A DNA stretch of 64,000 nt, taken from Ditylenchus dipsaci. Its lineage: Eukaryota; Nematoda; Chromadorea; Rhabditida; Anguinidae. This document shows, in pieces, positions 12,540-23,659 of the stretch. Both the position numbers and the translations under genes were made by a program. Numbering within the stretch: position 1 is the first letter of the stretch; the number at the start of each line of letters is the position of its first letter. Below the pieces are notes generated by a model. The model saw only the letters and a list, made by a program, of their open reading frames with translations. It was not told where the DNA came from and did no database searches. The stretch is from assembly GCA_004194705.1 (NCBI GenBank), contig SADC01000146.1:310001-374000 (forward strand), given 5' to 3'.

Positions 12540-12995
12540 GGTATCTAGGAAGAGGTTGGCAAGGAAGGTGCTACTCAGTAGGTGGGAAGCAGGAGAGAGA
12601 TACACAGGAGGAAGTTAGCCAGGAGCAGGCTAGGCAGGAGGGATACCCAAAAAGAGGGTAGCCAGTAGGAAGGTGTCCAAGAAGACGGTAACCAGGAAGA
12701 GGGTAGGCAGGAGTGGAGTACCAGGAATGACGGCAGCCAGGAGGAGGGGTGATCTGAGGAGGGTAGGCAGAAGGAGGGTAGCCAGTAGGAAGGTGGCCAA
12801 GAGGACGGTAACCAGGAGGAGAGTAGGCAGAAGCGGAGTACCAAGAAGGACGTCAGCCAGGAGGAGGGTATATAGGAAAAGTTACCCAGGGGAGGCTACC
12901 CAGAAGGAGGAAAGCCAGTAGGGAGTTATCCAGGAGAAGGGTAGCCAAGAGGACGGTTAACCAGAAAAAGGGTAGCCAGGTAAGGGTATGTGATC
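12540..12995. repeat. Purine-rich minisatellite
   Basis: Diverged tandem array of a unit near 'gtagccaggaggagg', about 17-18 bases. It gives open frames on both strands (RRVGRSGVP on +, SSWLPS on -) that look like repetitive proteins but are compositional. A similar but shorter array lies at 33.23 kb. Confidence 0.85.
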
Positions 12996-13817
12996 GATTA
13001 TTATTTATGTAATTTTTAAAATTTGATAGTGGTGCCGATAGGCGCCTGTTGCCCCTAGTAGTTTTGATATCAACCATTTTGTCGGTCTCACAGGTACTTC
13101 AACATTATTTTATATGATTGTGAGAGCAAAACTTTCTGAAAAACTTTTTAAAATAGTATGCGGATGTATGTGCAAAATCACTGATGATCATTTTCCTGAT
13201 TAGCAATGAATCATTACAAAACATTTTTAGTCTTTCAGGAAATACACTACTGATTATAATAATCTTTATTTAGTTATTTAAAACACATTAGATATTTTTA
13301 AAAGTACAAAACATTAAGATATTTTTTTAACGGGTGACAAGAAAACTTTGCACATGATGTTAAAGCATAGCTACATTTTGTTTATAGGAGTTTGCAGAAA
13401 GTCTGTTGCTTAATTTATTTTTTTTCGAACCGAAATTAGTATGTCGACTTTTACTGAACGATTTTTTCACGATATTGAACGATATCGACTGCCAAAATAA
13501 GATGGTTATTATGTGAATCATTACAAGATGACTATTCATATTTGCCAATTCTTAAATGTCCATCAGCAAATATCAGGCCGCAAACGTCGTACCGCAAAAA
13601 AAAAACAATTTGTACAACAAATACTGAAAAACAAATAAATTTTAAGCGATTAGTTTTCAATTTTGTGAAAACCTATTTGTCACCCGTAAAATTACAATAC
13701 CATCTGAGAAAAAGTAAATTCAGCAATTCCATCCAGAGTCACCAAACTTAGGAGTTGGTTTGTCAAACCCATACTTTAGGGCTAAAATCTTTCAGTTATA
13801 TATATTAATTTTAGTTT
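12996..13817. other. AT-rich intergenic, no gene seen
   Basis: Several frames of 60-70 codons exist on both strands without any recognisable motif or consistent splice sites. Confidence 0.4.
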
Positions 13818-14634
13818 TCACAAAATCTTACATTTTGCAGTTACGGACGTACATTTTTTGTAAGATGGACGATAGAAAAGGTTTTTAGTAGCATAACAAT
13901 CATCTGAAGTTTTTTGAACTGCATCTTTGGCTTCAGGAATAATTATTTCAATTGATGGACTTCGGGATAATTTTTCCTTAATTAGAAACTCCAGCTTGTT
14001 TAGCTTTTTGTTTTCCAGTAGAACTTTTGGAATCTTGTTCGTAACAACTTTGCGCTTGAGCAAAGAATCTCTGTAAAAAGGCATTTAATTTAAACTCTAT
14101 ATTCATTTGTGGTATCTAGTAGGGTTGCCTCCTCCCCCCTCTCCCGCTTTTTGACCAAATTTTCCTTATACCTCCCCCCCGCCCGCAAAAAAAATTGGCT
14201 ACCTCCCCCCCCGTCTCTGCCCACCCCCCGCTCCCTAAATGACCACCTAGTATCTAGTATCATGACGCTGAATTCTGTTGTCAAAAAGATTAGTCGTTAA
14301 TGCTAGAGTGTAATTTAGAACATGTTAGAGAGTTTGGTACAAGTTCAGAGGTGGATCAGACCATGTTTGAAGGGAGATCAGATTATCGGCGCTACTCGGT
14401 TAAAACTATTTGCATATGTAAAGTGGGGACGAAAAAGTACATTTTTACAACTTTTTTTGGCATTTAAATTTAACATTTTGATACTAGAACTGGTCACCAT
14501 TTAACTTTATAAGTACCTCTTTGATTTTTTCCTAATATCGTGTCTGCACTAGAATACGTTCTCATTTGTAACTCTTCTTGTACAAGCTCTTTCATAATCG
14601 GAACGTTTGACTTAAGCTTTTTTCGCTGCACCAT
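13818..14634 (-). CDS. Small unrecognised two-exon protein
   Basis: Exon 1 is 14634-14517 (ATG at 14634, donor AGAG|gtactt) and exon 2 is 14068-13818 (acceptor ...acagag). Joined they give 122 residues and keep frame across the splice, which supports a real gene. The protein is basic in the first two thirds (MVQRKKLKSN..., RDSLLKRKVVTNK) and has three Cys near the end. No signal peptide or membrane segment is seen. The family is not recognised. The intron contains a 127-base C-rich insert flanked by a 10-base direct repeat. Confidence 0.5.
14122..14249. mobile_element. Small C-rich insertion with 10-base direct repeats
   Basis: The segment is flanked on both sides by GTATCTAGTA, which looks like a target-site duplication. 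Inside are 'cctcccccc' runs. A 10-base duplication fits MULE-like or retroposon insertion, but no terminal inverted repeat is obvious. The class is unknown. Confidence 0.5.
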
Positions 14635-14719
14635 ATTAGTAGTTCGTGCAACCTTAGTTGATCAGCAACAATTTGTCTGCAGACTTCTTGGCACACTTGC
14701 TAATTTTAGTTTAACATCC

Positions 14720-15160
14720 GGTTACGGTGCGTGACCTTTTTGGCTCCTAGCACAAAATTTCACGCTGAACACAATAATGAAATAAAATCGAAATGTTGGT
14801 ATCTGCGGGTCTCCGCACCTCTGAAGAATCCAAGCCGAGAATTTCGCTCATGTAATTTTAAAGGGGCACAGCTCACTGAATTTTTATTGCTGATTTTGAT
14901 TTAAAATTTAACAGAAAGCTCAGATCTTTGGCTTCTAATGAGATATCGTCGTTTGTGTAGTCAACAGTATATACCATTCGATCAGCAAGAAAAACTGCAC
15001 CAGAAAGTACAGCGAGACTCTTTAAAAAATAAAAAATCTAAGAAAGATTTTGATGTAAAACTTACATTTCGCTAAGTAAACTTGAACTTTAACTTTTTCA
15101 CCATCGTGTTCAGCGTTAATTCTGTGATAGGAGCCATAAAAGGTCACGCACCGTAGTCGC
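14720..15160. mobile_element. Element with diverged inverted ends
   Basis: 'acggtgcgtgacctttttgg' and the following ~50 bases at 14722 are matched on the opposite strand ending at 15155, with about one difference in five. The region between them has short open frames on the minus strand with an acceptor-like 'ttttaaag' near 15018, but no consistent splice joins them. Confidence 0.5.
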
Positions 15161-15900
15161 AGTGTTAATATGTTTGGAGATTTGAGCGCAATTAGGTTTT
15201 TTATTCTGCGTGGGCCAACAACCCGAAAGCAACCCTGCGCTGAGTACAGATTTGTAGAACTTATAGAAGATAGACTTAACGTGAATTTCTTTTTTACGAA
15301 TTTCCGAATTTTTCTGTTTTTTGTTTCGGACTGTTGGAACTATCGTTAAACTGCCCTTGCAAACTCACCACACTTCAAGTCGCGCATAACGTCTTGCCAT
15401 TTTTTGGATACGCTGAAGGCGAAAAAACGGCGTGGCGAGACTTGAGCAATAAAATTTGAGATCATATGATTATAATGCAATTTAAGAAATCGTGAGAGAT
15501 TTGAAATACAAGAGATGTGCCCGAACGTTTTGCGCTACATCCTTATGTATTGAAAGATTTGCATCTCATGATATGAAAACCGGGTATGCTATCCGAAAAT
15601 CGCGTCGCAAATTTCATGACTGTTAGACAAGAGACTGTGAGATTTGAACTGCAAAATTTGCGCGCGAAGATTTGCTTGTTCAAGTCATTGTTCAAGTCTT
15701 GCCACGCCCCAAAAAACAGGCGTACAGTTACTGTAATATCCGAAAAAGTTGCGTCAGACCATATATGCGTTTATATAGTACGTGGACTTAGTGTGTTTGT
15801 AGCGCTGTTCAAATTCCAGCCAATATTTTGGTCTTCTGTTTTTCTTATACTTATTTCTCATATATTCTCAGGTAAAAAAGGTCAGGGAATTCGATTCCGA

Positions 15901-16057
15901 TACAGTCGACCCTCGATTTAACGGCACCCCTAAGGAACGGGTCCGGGTGCCGTTAAATCGAGGTGCCGTTAAATATAGGTTCACTTTGACTAAATCTTAG
16001 TCAATGCTCACCAAATCGGTCTATTTTTGGGTGCCGTTAAATCGAGGGTTGACTGTA
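15901..16057. mobile_element. MITE with pogo/Tigger-like ends
   Basis: TACAGTCGACCCTCGATTTA at the left and 'aatcgagggttgactgta' at the right are inverted matches bounded by TA. 'gtgccgttaaatcgagg' is repeated inside. These are classical pogo-type MITE termini. Confidence 0.85.
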
Positions 16058-16169
16058 TCAGATTTTCCGGTTAGCTATTTTAAGCAAATCGACTATCTTG
16101 ACCACCAATCCACAATGATGGTTTTTGTCAGCGAAACAGTTTTTCGGTCGTTGAACTATTTTTTGCTGG

Positions 16170-17028
16170 AGTTTAGAATGTGACCTTTTTCTAAAAATGG
16201 TCAAAATCAGTTTTTTAGTTGTGTAACATTGTAAAAATGCTCAGCATTCATTTTTTATTGTTGGGAAAGCCAATTTTCAAAAAAAAAAAATTTTTCAATC
16301 CACAGGGGGGTATCATGGTTTTTAGTCAAAATTTGAAAAATTTAAATTGGCGCCTTTTGAATTTAAAAGGGAATAAGGCTGTATTGGGAGGGGAAGGGAA
16401 TAAAAGGGGGCCACTTTTATGGGCAGAACAATATAAAGTAAATATATGTATTCTTCGACTGCTTCACCATGTTTTTCAACTGGGCCGTGGCAAAAAAGAC
16501 TCTATATGCTTTATGGTCAAGAGTACTTCTCGGAATCATGTCTAAGGTAAGTGAGTGCGCGCATCTCTAACTCTCAAGCCCCCCTGCGCCCCGAAGGGGG
16601 CGCAGGGGGCTTGGGGGCTTGGAGTTGAGATGCGCACACCACATACCTTAGGCACAAATCACTCGAAAGTGACTCTGGATGCATGAAAAGCATGCATACC
16701 AGAGTTTATTTATGCGGTAGGCCCCAGTATTCAAAACTATGTTCAACATCTTCTTGTTAGTGGCCCTTGTGTGATTAGTGGCCCCTTTTTATTCCCTTCC
16801 CCTCCCAATACAGCCCTTATTCCCTTTTAATTCAAAAGGCGCCAATTTAAATTTTTCAAATTTTGACTAAAAAACCATGATACCCCCCCTGTGATTGAAA
16901 AATTTTTTTTTTTGAAAAAATTGGCTTTCCCAACAATAAAATGAATGCTGAGCATTTTTTACAATGTTACACAACTAAAAAACTGATTTTGACCATTTTT
17001 AGAAAAAGGTCACATTCTAAACTTTAGC
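16170..17028. mobile_element. Long foldback element
   Basis: The arm from 'gtttagaatgtgaccttttt' at 16171 inward is mirrored to about 17025. Arms are about 250 bases. The centre (16540-16745) is a copy of the dispersed repeat with the GC-rich 'gccccgaagggggc' hairpin. The 108-codon plus-strand frame is not a recognisable protein. Confidence 0.85.
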
Positions 17029-17223
17029 CCTATTTTTTATTGACTTTGGGATATAGTCATTTTGTGATTGTGGATAGGGTAAATTTAGCCTGAAAAGTGT
17101 GAAAATAGTTTTTGAGACTTTTTATGAAAAAACAATTTCGAAAAAATCACCTTGGGGGACCAACGCATTTTTAAAAGATGTGTGAGTGCAAAGTAGAGTA
17201 ATGGTGAAAACTTAAATGCTTAC

Positions 17224-17338
17224 AAGCTCTCCACTGTTGATAACATACTTTTCAAGGCGATCAACAAATTCAGTCTTTTTTCCTTTAGCAGAAAACAAAT
17301 TTCGCCTTTGCAACTCATGTCGTAATTGGGAATAATTA
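17224..17338 (-). CDS. Exon encoding a SAP domain
   Basis: Read on the minus strand from 17338 the frame gives QLRHELQRRNLFSAKG then KKTEFVDRLEKYV, which fits the SAP (SAF-A/B, Acinus, PIAS) helix-turn-helix: LR.EL..R.L...GKK.ELV.RL. It is followed by a good donor (GAGCTT|gtaagc). SAP domains bind DNA in nuclear proteins. Upstream in this frame there is a stop (TGA near 17356) and no clear acceptor, so the left limit is uncertain. A further minus-strand frame starts at an ATG at 17669 (MSCYQFESSSRETLMWSP) and might be an upstream exon; that link is inference. Confidence 0.5.
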
Positions 17339-17802
17339 ATTCAGTAATAGGAGTGCCGTTGCTGTGAATCGCACACTTCAATAGCGATAATCTAAAGTTA
17401 TTTTATATAGTGGATGAAAAAGTAATCGGCTTTTTACTTTTACAACTTCACTAGCAACATCAAAATTGTAGTGGCAAGCGCAGAGCACAAACAGGGCCTT
17501 AACATATTTTTGTAATTTTAGAAACTGTTAGACAAAATACAGTTTCCTGATTGACATTATTATCTAGCGCCATCCTACAGTAAATGGCAGTTTTGCAATC
17601 ATCAACAGAATCATCTGGTGACCACATTAAGGTTTCGCGGCTGCTGGATTCGAACTGGTAGCAAGACATTTACGTTAACTAAAATGAACTAAAAATGAAT
17701 TTTTTCTTGTGTATGACGATAGATACATTTGGCAATTATTTGCACGATACACCAAATAATCTTAACAAGGGGAACGGCAGATTGGAAAAATGGGCATGGT
17801 CC

Positions 17803-18034
17803 TTTAAAAGGGCATGCCCACGGTAATAAGAAGTGATGCCCGCCAGTTCAAAATTATTTCTAATCATTGGTCTTCTGTACAGATTTTTCAGCTTGATTTC
17901 TAACAAAAAGGCTTATAATTTAATTATAGGTATGATTTTGTTAGAAATCGAGTTTAAAATCCGCAGAAGCTTGATGATTACGAAAAAAATGAATTGGCGA
18001 GCACCACCTGTAATAGCGTGAGAATGCCCCTTTA
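17803..18034. mobile_element. MITE, AAAGGGGCATGCC family
   Basis: Ends 'aaaagggcatgcccacgg' and 'gcgtgagaatgccccttt' are inverted matches. Inner arms include 'cttctgtacagatttttcag' and 'gatttctaacaaaa', shared with the copies at 3.0, 37.2 and 37.4 kb. Confidence 0.85.
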
Positions 18035-18479
18035 AGCAGCTTTTAGTAAATTTGATTAGAGAGTACATGTTGATTTTGTAAGTGGGATTCTAGTTGTCCA
18101 ACTTTTTTCTCACATGCGCTTGTTGAAAGAGCGAATCCAGGCGGTCATTTGACAAATTACAGTCATAAATGCAGTCTAGAAATGAGTGATTCCTCTCTGG
18201 AGACTCTTCACAGATTTATTGCTCATTGATAAATTACAAGATACAAGACACAAGCTAAAAGAAAAGCTAGAATATTTAACCAACGCTAAAAATGAAAAAG
18301 TAGAAAAAAAACCTGAGGATAGAGAACAGCAGTAACTATAAGAAGGGTAACATCGAAAACTTTAACCTTTTTCATAATACAGCATTGGTAGAGGTCGTAG
18401 AAATTGAAAAACGTAATACTACATCTCTTTATAGCATTGACATGTGTGATTGTGTCGCTACATTTTAAAATTTGAATAT

Positions 18480-18665
18480 AGTTTGTTAGCTGGGGCCTAC
18501 AGCTTAAAAGAACTTTGGTATGCATACATGTTTTATGCATCTAGACTCACTTTCCAGTGGTTTTTCAAGTGACCATCAAGCGCTCTGCGCCCGAAGGGGC
18601 ACAGAGCGCTTGATGGTTCAGAGATGCGCTCACTCACTTACCTTGACATAATTGCGAGCAAGACT
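18480..18665. repeat. Dispersed GC-hairpin repeat
   Basis: Contains 'ctggggcctac', 'ctttggtatgcatacatg', a 'gcgcccgaaggggcac' hairpin and 'cactcacttacctt'. Full or partial relatives lie at 2430, 6410-6625, 16540-16745, 19000-19090, 19205-19270 and 23105. It is often found as the core of a longer foldback element, and no function can be assigned. Confidence 0.7.
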
Positions 18666-18705
18666 ACTCAGATATTGCAACGTGACAACAGGAAGACAAC
18701 AGGGA

Positions 18706-18943
18706 TTAAAGGGGCATACCAGCGCGCTACACTGCAATTAAGGCGGGGACCAACAATTTATTTTCTCATGACTGTCTCCTACAAGCGTTCTACCTGATCC
18801 GACGAAAGTTTTCTGCCTACTTTTTAAAAGTAGGATAAGGTCATAAATATCAGTTGATTTGAAACGAGTGAAAACAAGGAAATTTTTGAAGATTGCTGGT
18901 CCTCGCCTCAATTTGCAGTGTACACGCTGGTATGCCCCTTTAA
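18706..18943. mobile_element. MITE, AAAGGGGCATGCC family (subtype 2)
   Basis: Ends 'taaaggggcataccagcgcg' and 'cgctggtatgccccttta' are inverted. Inner blocks 'aaggcggggaccaaca' and 'ttgctggtcctcgcct' are also inverted and are shared with the copy at 39.57 kb and with the ends of the 4.6-kb element at 27.89 kb. Confidence 0.85.
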
Positions 18944-18999
18944 GTAAGCTATTTCACAGGAGCGGAAAGTCTCATTTGAACTCCAAGTCCCAACGCCCC

Positions 19000-20100
19000 T
19001 GCTTCATCCTTAAGGGCATACTTCAGAGGCGCAGGGGGCTTGAGAGGTAGAGATGCACGCACTCACTTACCTTAAACATGATTCCGAGCAAAACTCTATG
19101 ATCAAAATGCATATAGACCTCTTTTTGCCCACATCCAGTGACCGAAGCGAGGTAGAACACCCTTAAGTACAGTGATTATATTTTTAGGGTATTTGGATAC
19201 CCTGTCAGGTTGCTTCAGAGGTTCAGAGATGCGCGCACTACTTACCTTGGACATAATTCCGAGCAAGACAATTATCTTGGTCACTCAAGGCAAAAACTTT
19301 TTTTCAAATTTAGGTCACAATTCACAATCACAAGTCACAAGAAATTACGAAAAGACATAAACTCAGCTGTTTTCCTGGTATTGAATTTGAAGGGTACCTG
19401 GCTGGGCTTATTTATAACCGAATTTCTTCAACATTTTTGGTCCCAATATACCAAAATTCAGCGTGAAAAATGCGACAGAACTAGGCAAACACTCACAAGA
19501 CAACAAGCGAATATCAAAATATTCAAGCCAAAACAATTTGGCCTCAGAAGCTGGAGCTGGGCGTATTTTTTGAAGAAGCTGGAGAGTATTTTTTGCTGGT
19601 AGACACTTGTCAGTGTGCACACTTTTCCAGTGACATTCGACGATATTCTTATACAGGAGAGATGCTAAGATTGGATCAGTCAAACATTTGTTTGCAAAAC
19701 CTGGTATCTACCTTTCCACATTCACTGCAACGGGCGATTTGTTTTACATCGGTATCTTGTTTCACTGTGAATTTTTCCCAACTGCATCTCGACGACGCTT
19801 CGTCGTTAGCTTGCCATTAATAGAGACGAAGAAATATTTCTGAAAAATTTGTAAGTCACGCGAAAAGCTTGAAAAACACAATGCTGTATCGGAAGAGAAG
19901 TTATCCTGTATGGAAACAAACAGTATTTTAAACAACAGTTTGAAAAGCATTAGTATGGCAACAGTTAGATAAACAGTTAACTATTGTTCATCTAACAGTA
20001 TGCCAACAGTAGGTGCAGGTGTAGGGTATGTTTCATTCCAAGTGTAGGTGTAGGTGTAAAGTATGTTTTGTTTTAGGGTGTTAGTGTAGGTGTAGGGCAG
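19000..20100. other. Intergenic with repeat fragments
   Basis: Two partial copies of the GC-hairpin repeat (19000-19090, 19205-19270) and a short 'gtaggtgtagg' microsatellite near 20010-20100. The 130-codon plus-strand frame at 19210 has no recognisable motif. Confidence 0.45.
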
Positions 20101-20104
20101 GGGT

Positions 20105-21665
20105 GCACGGAAGTTCCGATTTCCGATTCCGATTTCCGATTTCCGGTGTTTTTTGGGTTCCGAATTCCGATTTCCGATTTCCGAAAAAATGAATCAAATT
20201 TCGGAACTTTCGGAACAAGAAAGGCTTTTCTGATTCTACAGTTGCGGACAATTGATTGGCGTCAGCACATATATTTTTCTATCTTGTTGATTTTGAACGT
20301 AAATATAAATGTTTCGAAAAAACCAACTTTTAGGCAACTTTTAAGAGCGTTGCATTTTTTTGCCCGACAATTGATTGGCGGTCAGATATTGTTGTGCACT
20401 TTTGCAGTCTATTGGGAACTTTTTGTTTTTGTTTAGAGCAACTTTAATGACTATTTGTAAGCCCTGTTCCTCAGCTACAATTTGGTAGGTCAAAACTTTT
20501 TTTGGATTATTATACGAAAGTTATGGCCATAGAAATAGAAGTATCGATTCTAGTCAAAATCAAATAAAATGTAAGGAAAATGGTTGTTTGACCACATAAT
20601 TAGAGTTTTCTCAAAATTTTTAAAATCAAAATTTACGCTCTTATCCATTTTTGAAAGCTCTATGATTTCTCTACAAAATGACTGGGTACGCACTGGGATA
20701 CGGATAGGTTAAAGTTGAACCTGAAAAATGGCTTAAATAAGCAAACGGCAGTTTTTCAGGATCTTCAACTTTAACATATCCGTATCCCAGTGCAGAGTGT
20801 CCTACGACAAATCAAATGTCATTTTGTAGAGAAATCATAGAGCTTTCAAAAAATGATAAGGGCGTAAATTTTCATTTTTAAAATTTGAGAAAAACTCTTA
20901 ATTATGTGGTCAAACAACCATTTTCCTTAGATTTCTTCTTTATTGACTAAAAATCGACGCTTTTATGTGATGGTCATAACTTTTCGTATAATAATCCGAA
21001 AAAAGTTTGACCTACCAAATTGTAGCTGAGGAACAGGGCTTACAAATAGTCATTAAAAGTTGCTCTAAACAAAAACAAAAAGTTAACAATAGACTGCAAA
21101 AAGTGCACAACAATATCTGACGCCAATCAATTGTCGGGAAAAAATAGCAACGCTCTTAAAAGTTGCCCAAAACAATCCAAGAAAATTATTTTTTTTTAAA
21201 AAAGTGCAATGACAGTTTGTAGCCCTTGAAGAGCTCTACAAATCGTGTATTTGTTTTTTCGAAAACATTATATTTTACGTTCAAAATCAACACATAGAAA
21301 ATATATGTGCTGACGCCATCAATTGTCCGCAACTGTAATTCTAAAATTCGTTTCGGCTGTCATTTATCACCAATTTCAAAAAGATCAAAACCCAATTTTT
21401 TATAGACCAGAACTTAAAAATAATTCTTTTTGAACTTCTGAGGTATTTTGAGTCGATATGAGGGTGTTTGGAAACACTTTTAAAAAAAAATGATTTAGGG
21501 GGTGGGGGGTTATATTCAAGTAGAGTCGCATTTTTTTTGGTTCCGATTTCGATTCCGATTTCCGATTTCCGACGTTTTTGAAGTTCGATTCCGATTTCCG
21601 ATTCCGAAATTTTTGGAGTTCCGATTCCGATTTCCGTTCCGATATTTTTCGTGTTCCGGTACACC
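20105..21665. mobile_element. Foldback element with TTCCGATTTCCGA arrays at both ends
   Basis: Outer ends (20112-20205 and 21540-21660) are arrays of 'ttccgatttccgattcc'. Inside, arms of about 500 bases are mirrored: 'ttgcggacaattgattggcg' at 20240 against 21310-21335, and 'gggatacggataggttaaag' at 20695 against 20770-20790. The centre is near 20735. No protein is recognisable; the SEIGIE-type repeats on the minus strand come from the array. Confidence 0.85.
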
Positions 21666-22086
21666 CTGATACACGCGTCACGAGTAAACGGTGACTTCAA
21701 GAGTTTATTTCTCAAAATTTTCCCTATCACGCGGGGTCTAGCCAACCAGTTTCACACGACTCTTGTGGGTGATCTACAAGCATAGATAATAAAAAAATGA
21801 GTCATCTCGCGTCTTTAAAATCACACCTCGGATACTTCCCTTGTAACATTTAAAGAAGTGTTGGAAATGACTAATTAGGTGCTAGATTTCACACATTTGG
21901 TGCTGCATGTATTTTGATTCAGAGTAAACGGGCCAGCATGTTATTAGTGAGGATCTGGTATATTTACGAGTTGTACTTTTACGGCCCGGCTCTTGAGGGT
22001 TATAAAAAATGATGCTCGGTGGCACATGCTTATGCCCTCCTGTATACACCACTAAATCAACATCTAAAATAACCCTATCCTAGTAC

Positions 22087-22680
22087 TTGAGGCAAAGAGA
22101 GAAGGCCGGAGTTGTGTGTGAAGCTAAGAAGTTCAGGAGAAAGCAGTCCTGGTCTTTTGTGCCTATCTCCACTTTCAGAACCAAATATTGAAAGAATTTT
22201 GGGCGAGAGAATGGAAAATTTTCTTGGATCAACTCCAGAAGCTTGCAGAATATTCTGCACTTCAGTGCCCAATTGCTCCACTGACCCCATCGAATCGTCG
22301 TGCAGCTCGAATTTGGAATTTGTCAAGGGAGACACTGCTTGAGTATCTGGAAATATAAAGTTTCCTCGAACCATGTCCTATCGACTCACCTATAGTTGCG
22401 CTGAACGATTTTCTGCATATAATTATTGTACTCTTGTGCCATGGACAGTATCTTTGAAGCTTGTGAGATTTGCAATGTTTTTGGGTACATCTTTCCTTCT
22501 AGTCTCTGTGCTACCTTAAAAATGCACTTTATGCGTCTGTTCCTTCAGACGACAAATCGCTTACGTGCAACTCTTAAACGTTTTGGTTTGACCTGCTTAT
22601 TCAACCGATTCCATGAAGTTTGTTTTGCAAAAATGGCATCCCTGAATTTTCTTTGCTTCTGCTGGGGGTCCTGGTCATCT
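22087..22680 (-). CDS. MLT-10-like (moulting cycle) protein, partial
   Basis: At least three exons on the minus strand: to about 22680-22565 (QKQRKFRDAIFAKQTSWN...), 22514-22390 (AQRLEGKMYPKTLQIS...), and 22346-22087 (DTQAVSPLTNSKFEL..., then RKFSILSPKILSIFG and LLSPELLSFTHNSGLLSLPQ). The paired 'ILSPK.LS' and 'LLSP.LLSF' motifs followed by a 'LSLP' motif resemble the moulting-cycle domain of nematode MLT-10-like proteins; this is from memory of the family. The splice phases between the three exons do not match as read, so either donors are unusual (a GC donor is possible) or single-base assembly errors are present. Both gene ends are unresolved. Confidence 0.5.
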
Positions 22681-23149
22681 CATGTTGTGTCACACGTTGT
22701 GTGCTAAGCTAAATAAGTGACCTTGATAATTAAAAGTAAGAACACAACTCTGCAATTTCAATTTTTTTTGTTAATTTTGTAAACATAGTCATATAAATCG
22801 GCAGTATTGGGTTTCGATTCTATCAGTTTAGAAATGTGCGAATTTCAAAAATTTCCGTTTTCTCTTTTGTGAAATTTCGGCGCTACCGAGCATACGCCCC
22901 TCCAAATGAAATTTTTTAGAACTTCTTCAAAAGACCATTTTAACTATTTTCAAGCATTTCAAGCATAAACACGAGAATGAAAGGTGTTTTCGCCTACTTT
23001 TCTTTATAAAGTGTCAATTATATAATTTTTTTATTATAAATGACTATTTTTAAGGTATTCTTGTAACCTTGCCTGTACCTTGACACCAAAAAAGATAAGG
23101 TTTGAACGTAGTTTTGCTAACTGGAGCCTACCGCATAAAGAAACTCTGG

Positions 23150-23390
23150 TACACAGGAAAAAAGTTCCCAGTGGGATCCCAGAAAAGCCCCAGTGGAGCC
23201 CCTGCGAACCTGGTTTTCCCAGCAAATCCCACTGGGTTCCCAGCTAATTAAGGTTCCCCAGTAAATTCCCACTGAGATACCAGTGGGAATGTTCACGTCC
23301 AGTAGATCCCCACTGGGAATTCACTGGGTCTTGTTTACCACTAAAATACCAGCAAATTCTCACTGGGACTCCACTGCACAGCGTGTCAAA
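23150..23390. repeat. CCAGTGGG-rich repeat
   Basis: Diverged short units such as 'ttcccagtgggatcccag' and 'attcccactgagataccagt' repeat, partly inverted. It abuts a partial GC-hairpin repeat (23105-23150) and lies 300 bases upstream of the CCAG island. Confidence 0.7.
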
Positions 23391-23659
23391 CCTTATATGC
23401 TGTCATATACACATTGGCGTTGTGTTTTTGAATTTTTTTTGCTGAATATTCGAATTTTTAATGCTTCTTTTTGATTAATTTTAACAATTTTTCGCAAATT
23501 TTTTATTTTCGATTACATAACAGATGATTCGTAATGATTGTAGTCATCAATTATCGCAGTTTCATCTAGCGGACAACAATCCGTGGCTAGAATTTTATTG
23601 AAAACAGCATTTCTAGTGCAATTTTCGGTTAGTACACCAGATTTAATTACGTTCTCTGT

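Noticed and set aside
12575..12921. Repetitive proteins on both strands (SSWLPS, RRVGRSGVP)
   Set aside because: Both come from the same purine-rich minisatellite.
14878..15160. Minus-strand exon pair (FYGSYHRINAEHDG and SLAVLSGAVFLADR)
   Set aside because: The splice phases do not match, and the first part lies in an inverted-repeat arm that also occurs at 14.72 kb.
22112..22342. Plus-strand 76-codon frame
   Set aside because: It is the antisense of the MLT-10-like exon, which has the better motif content and acceptor.
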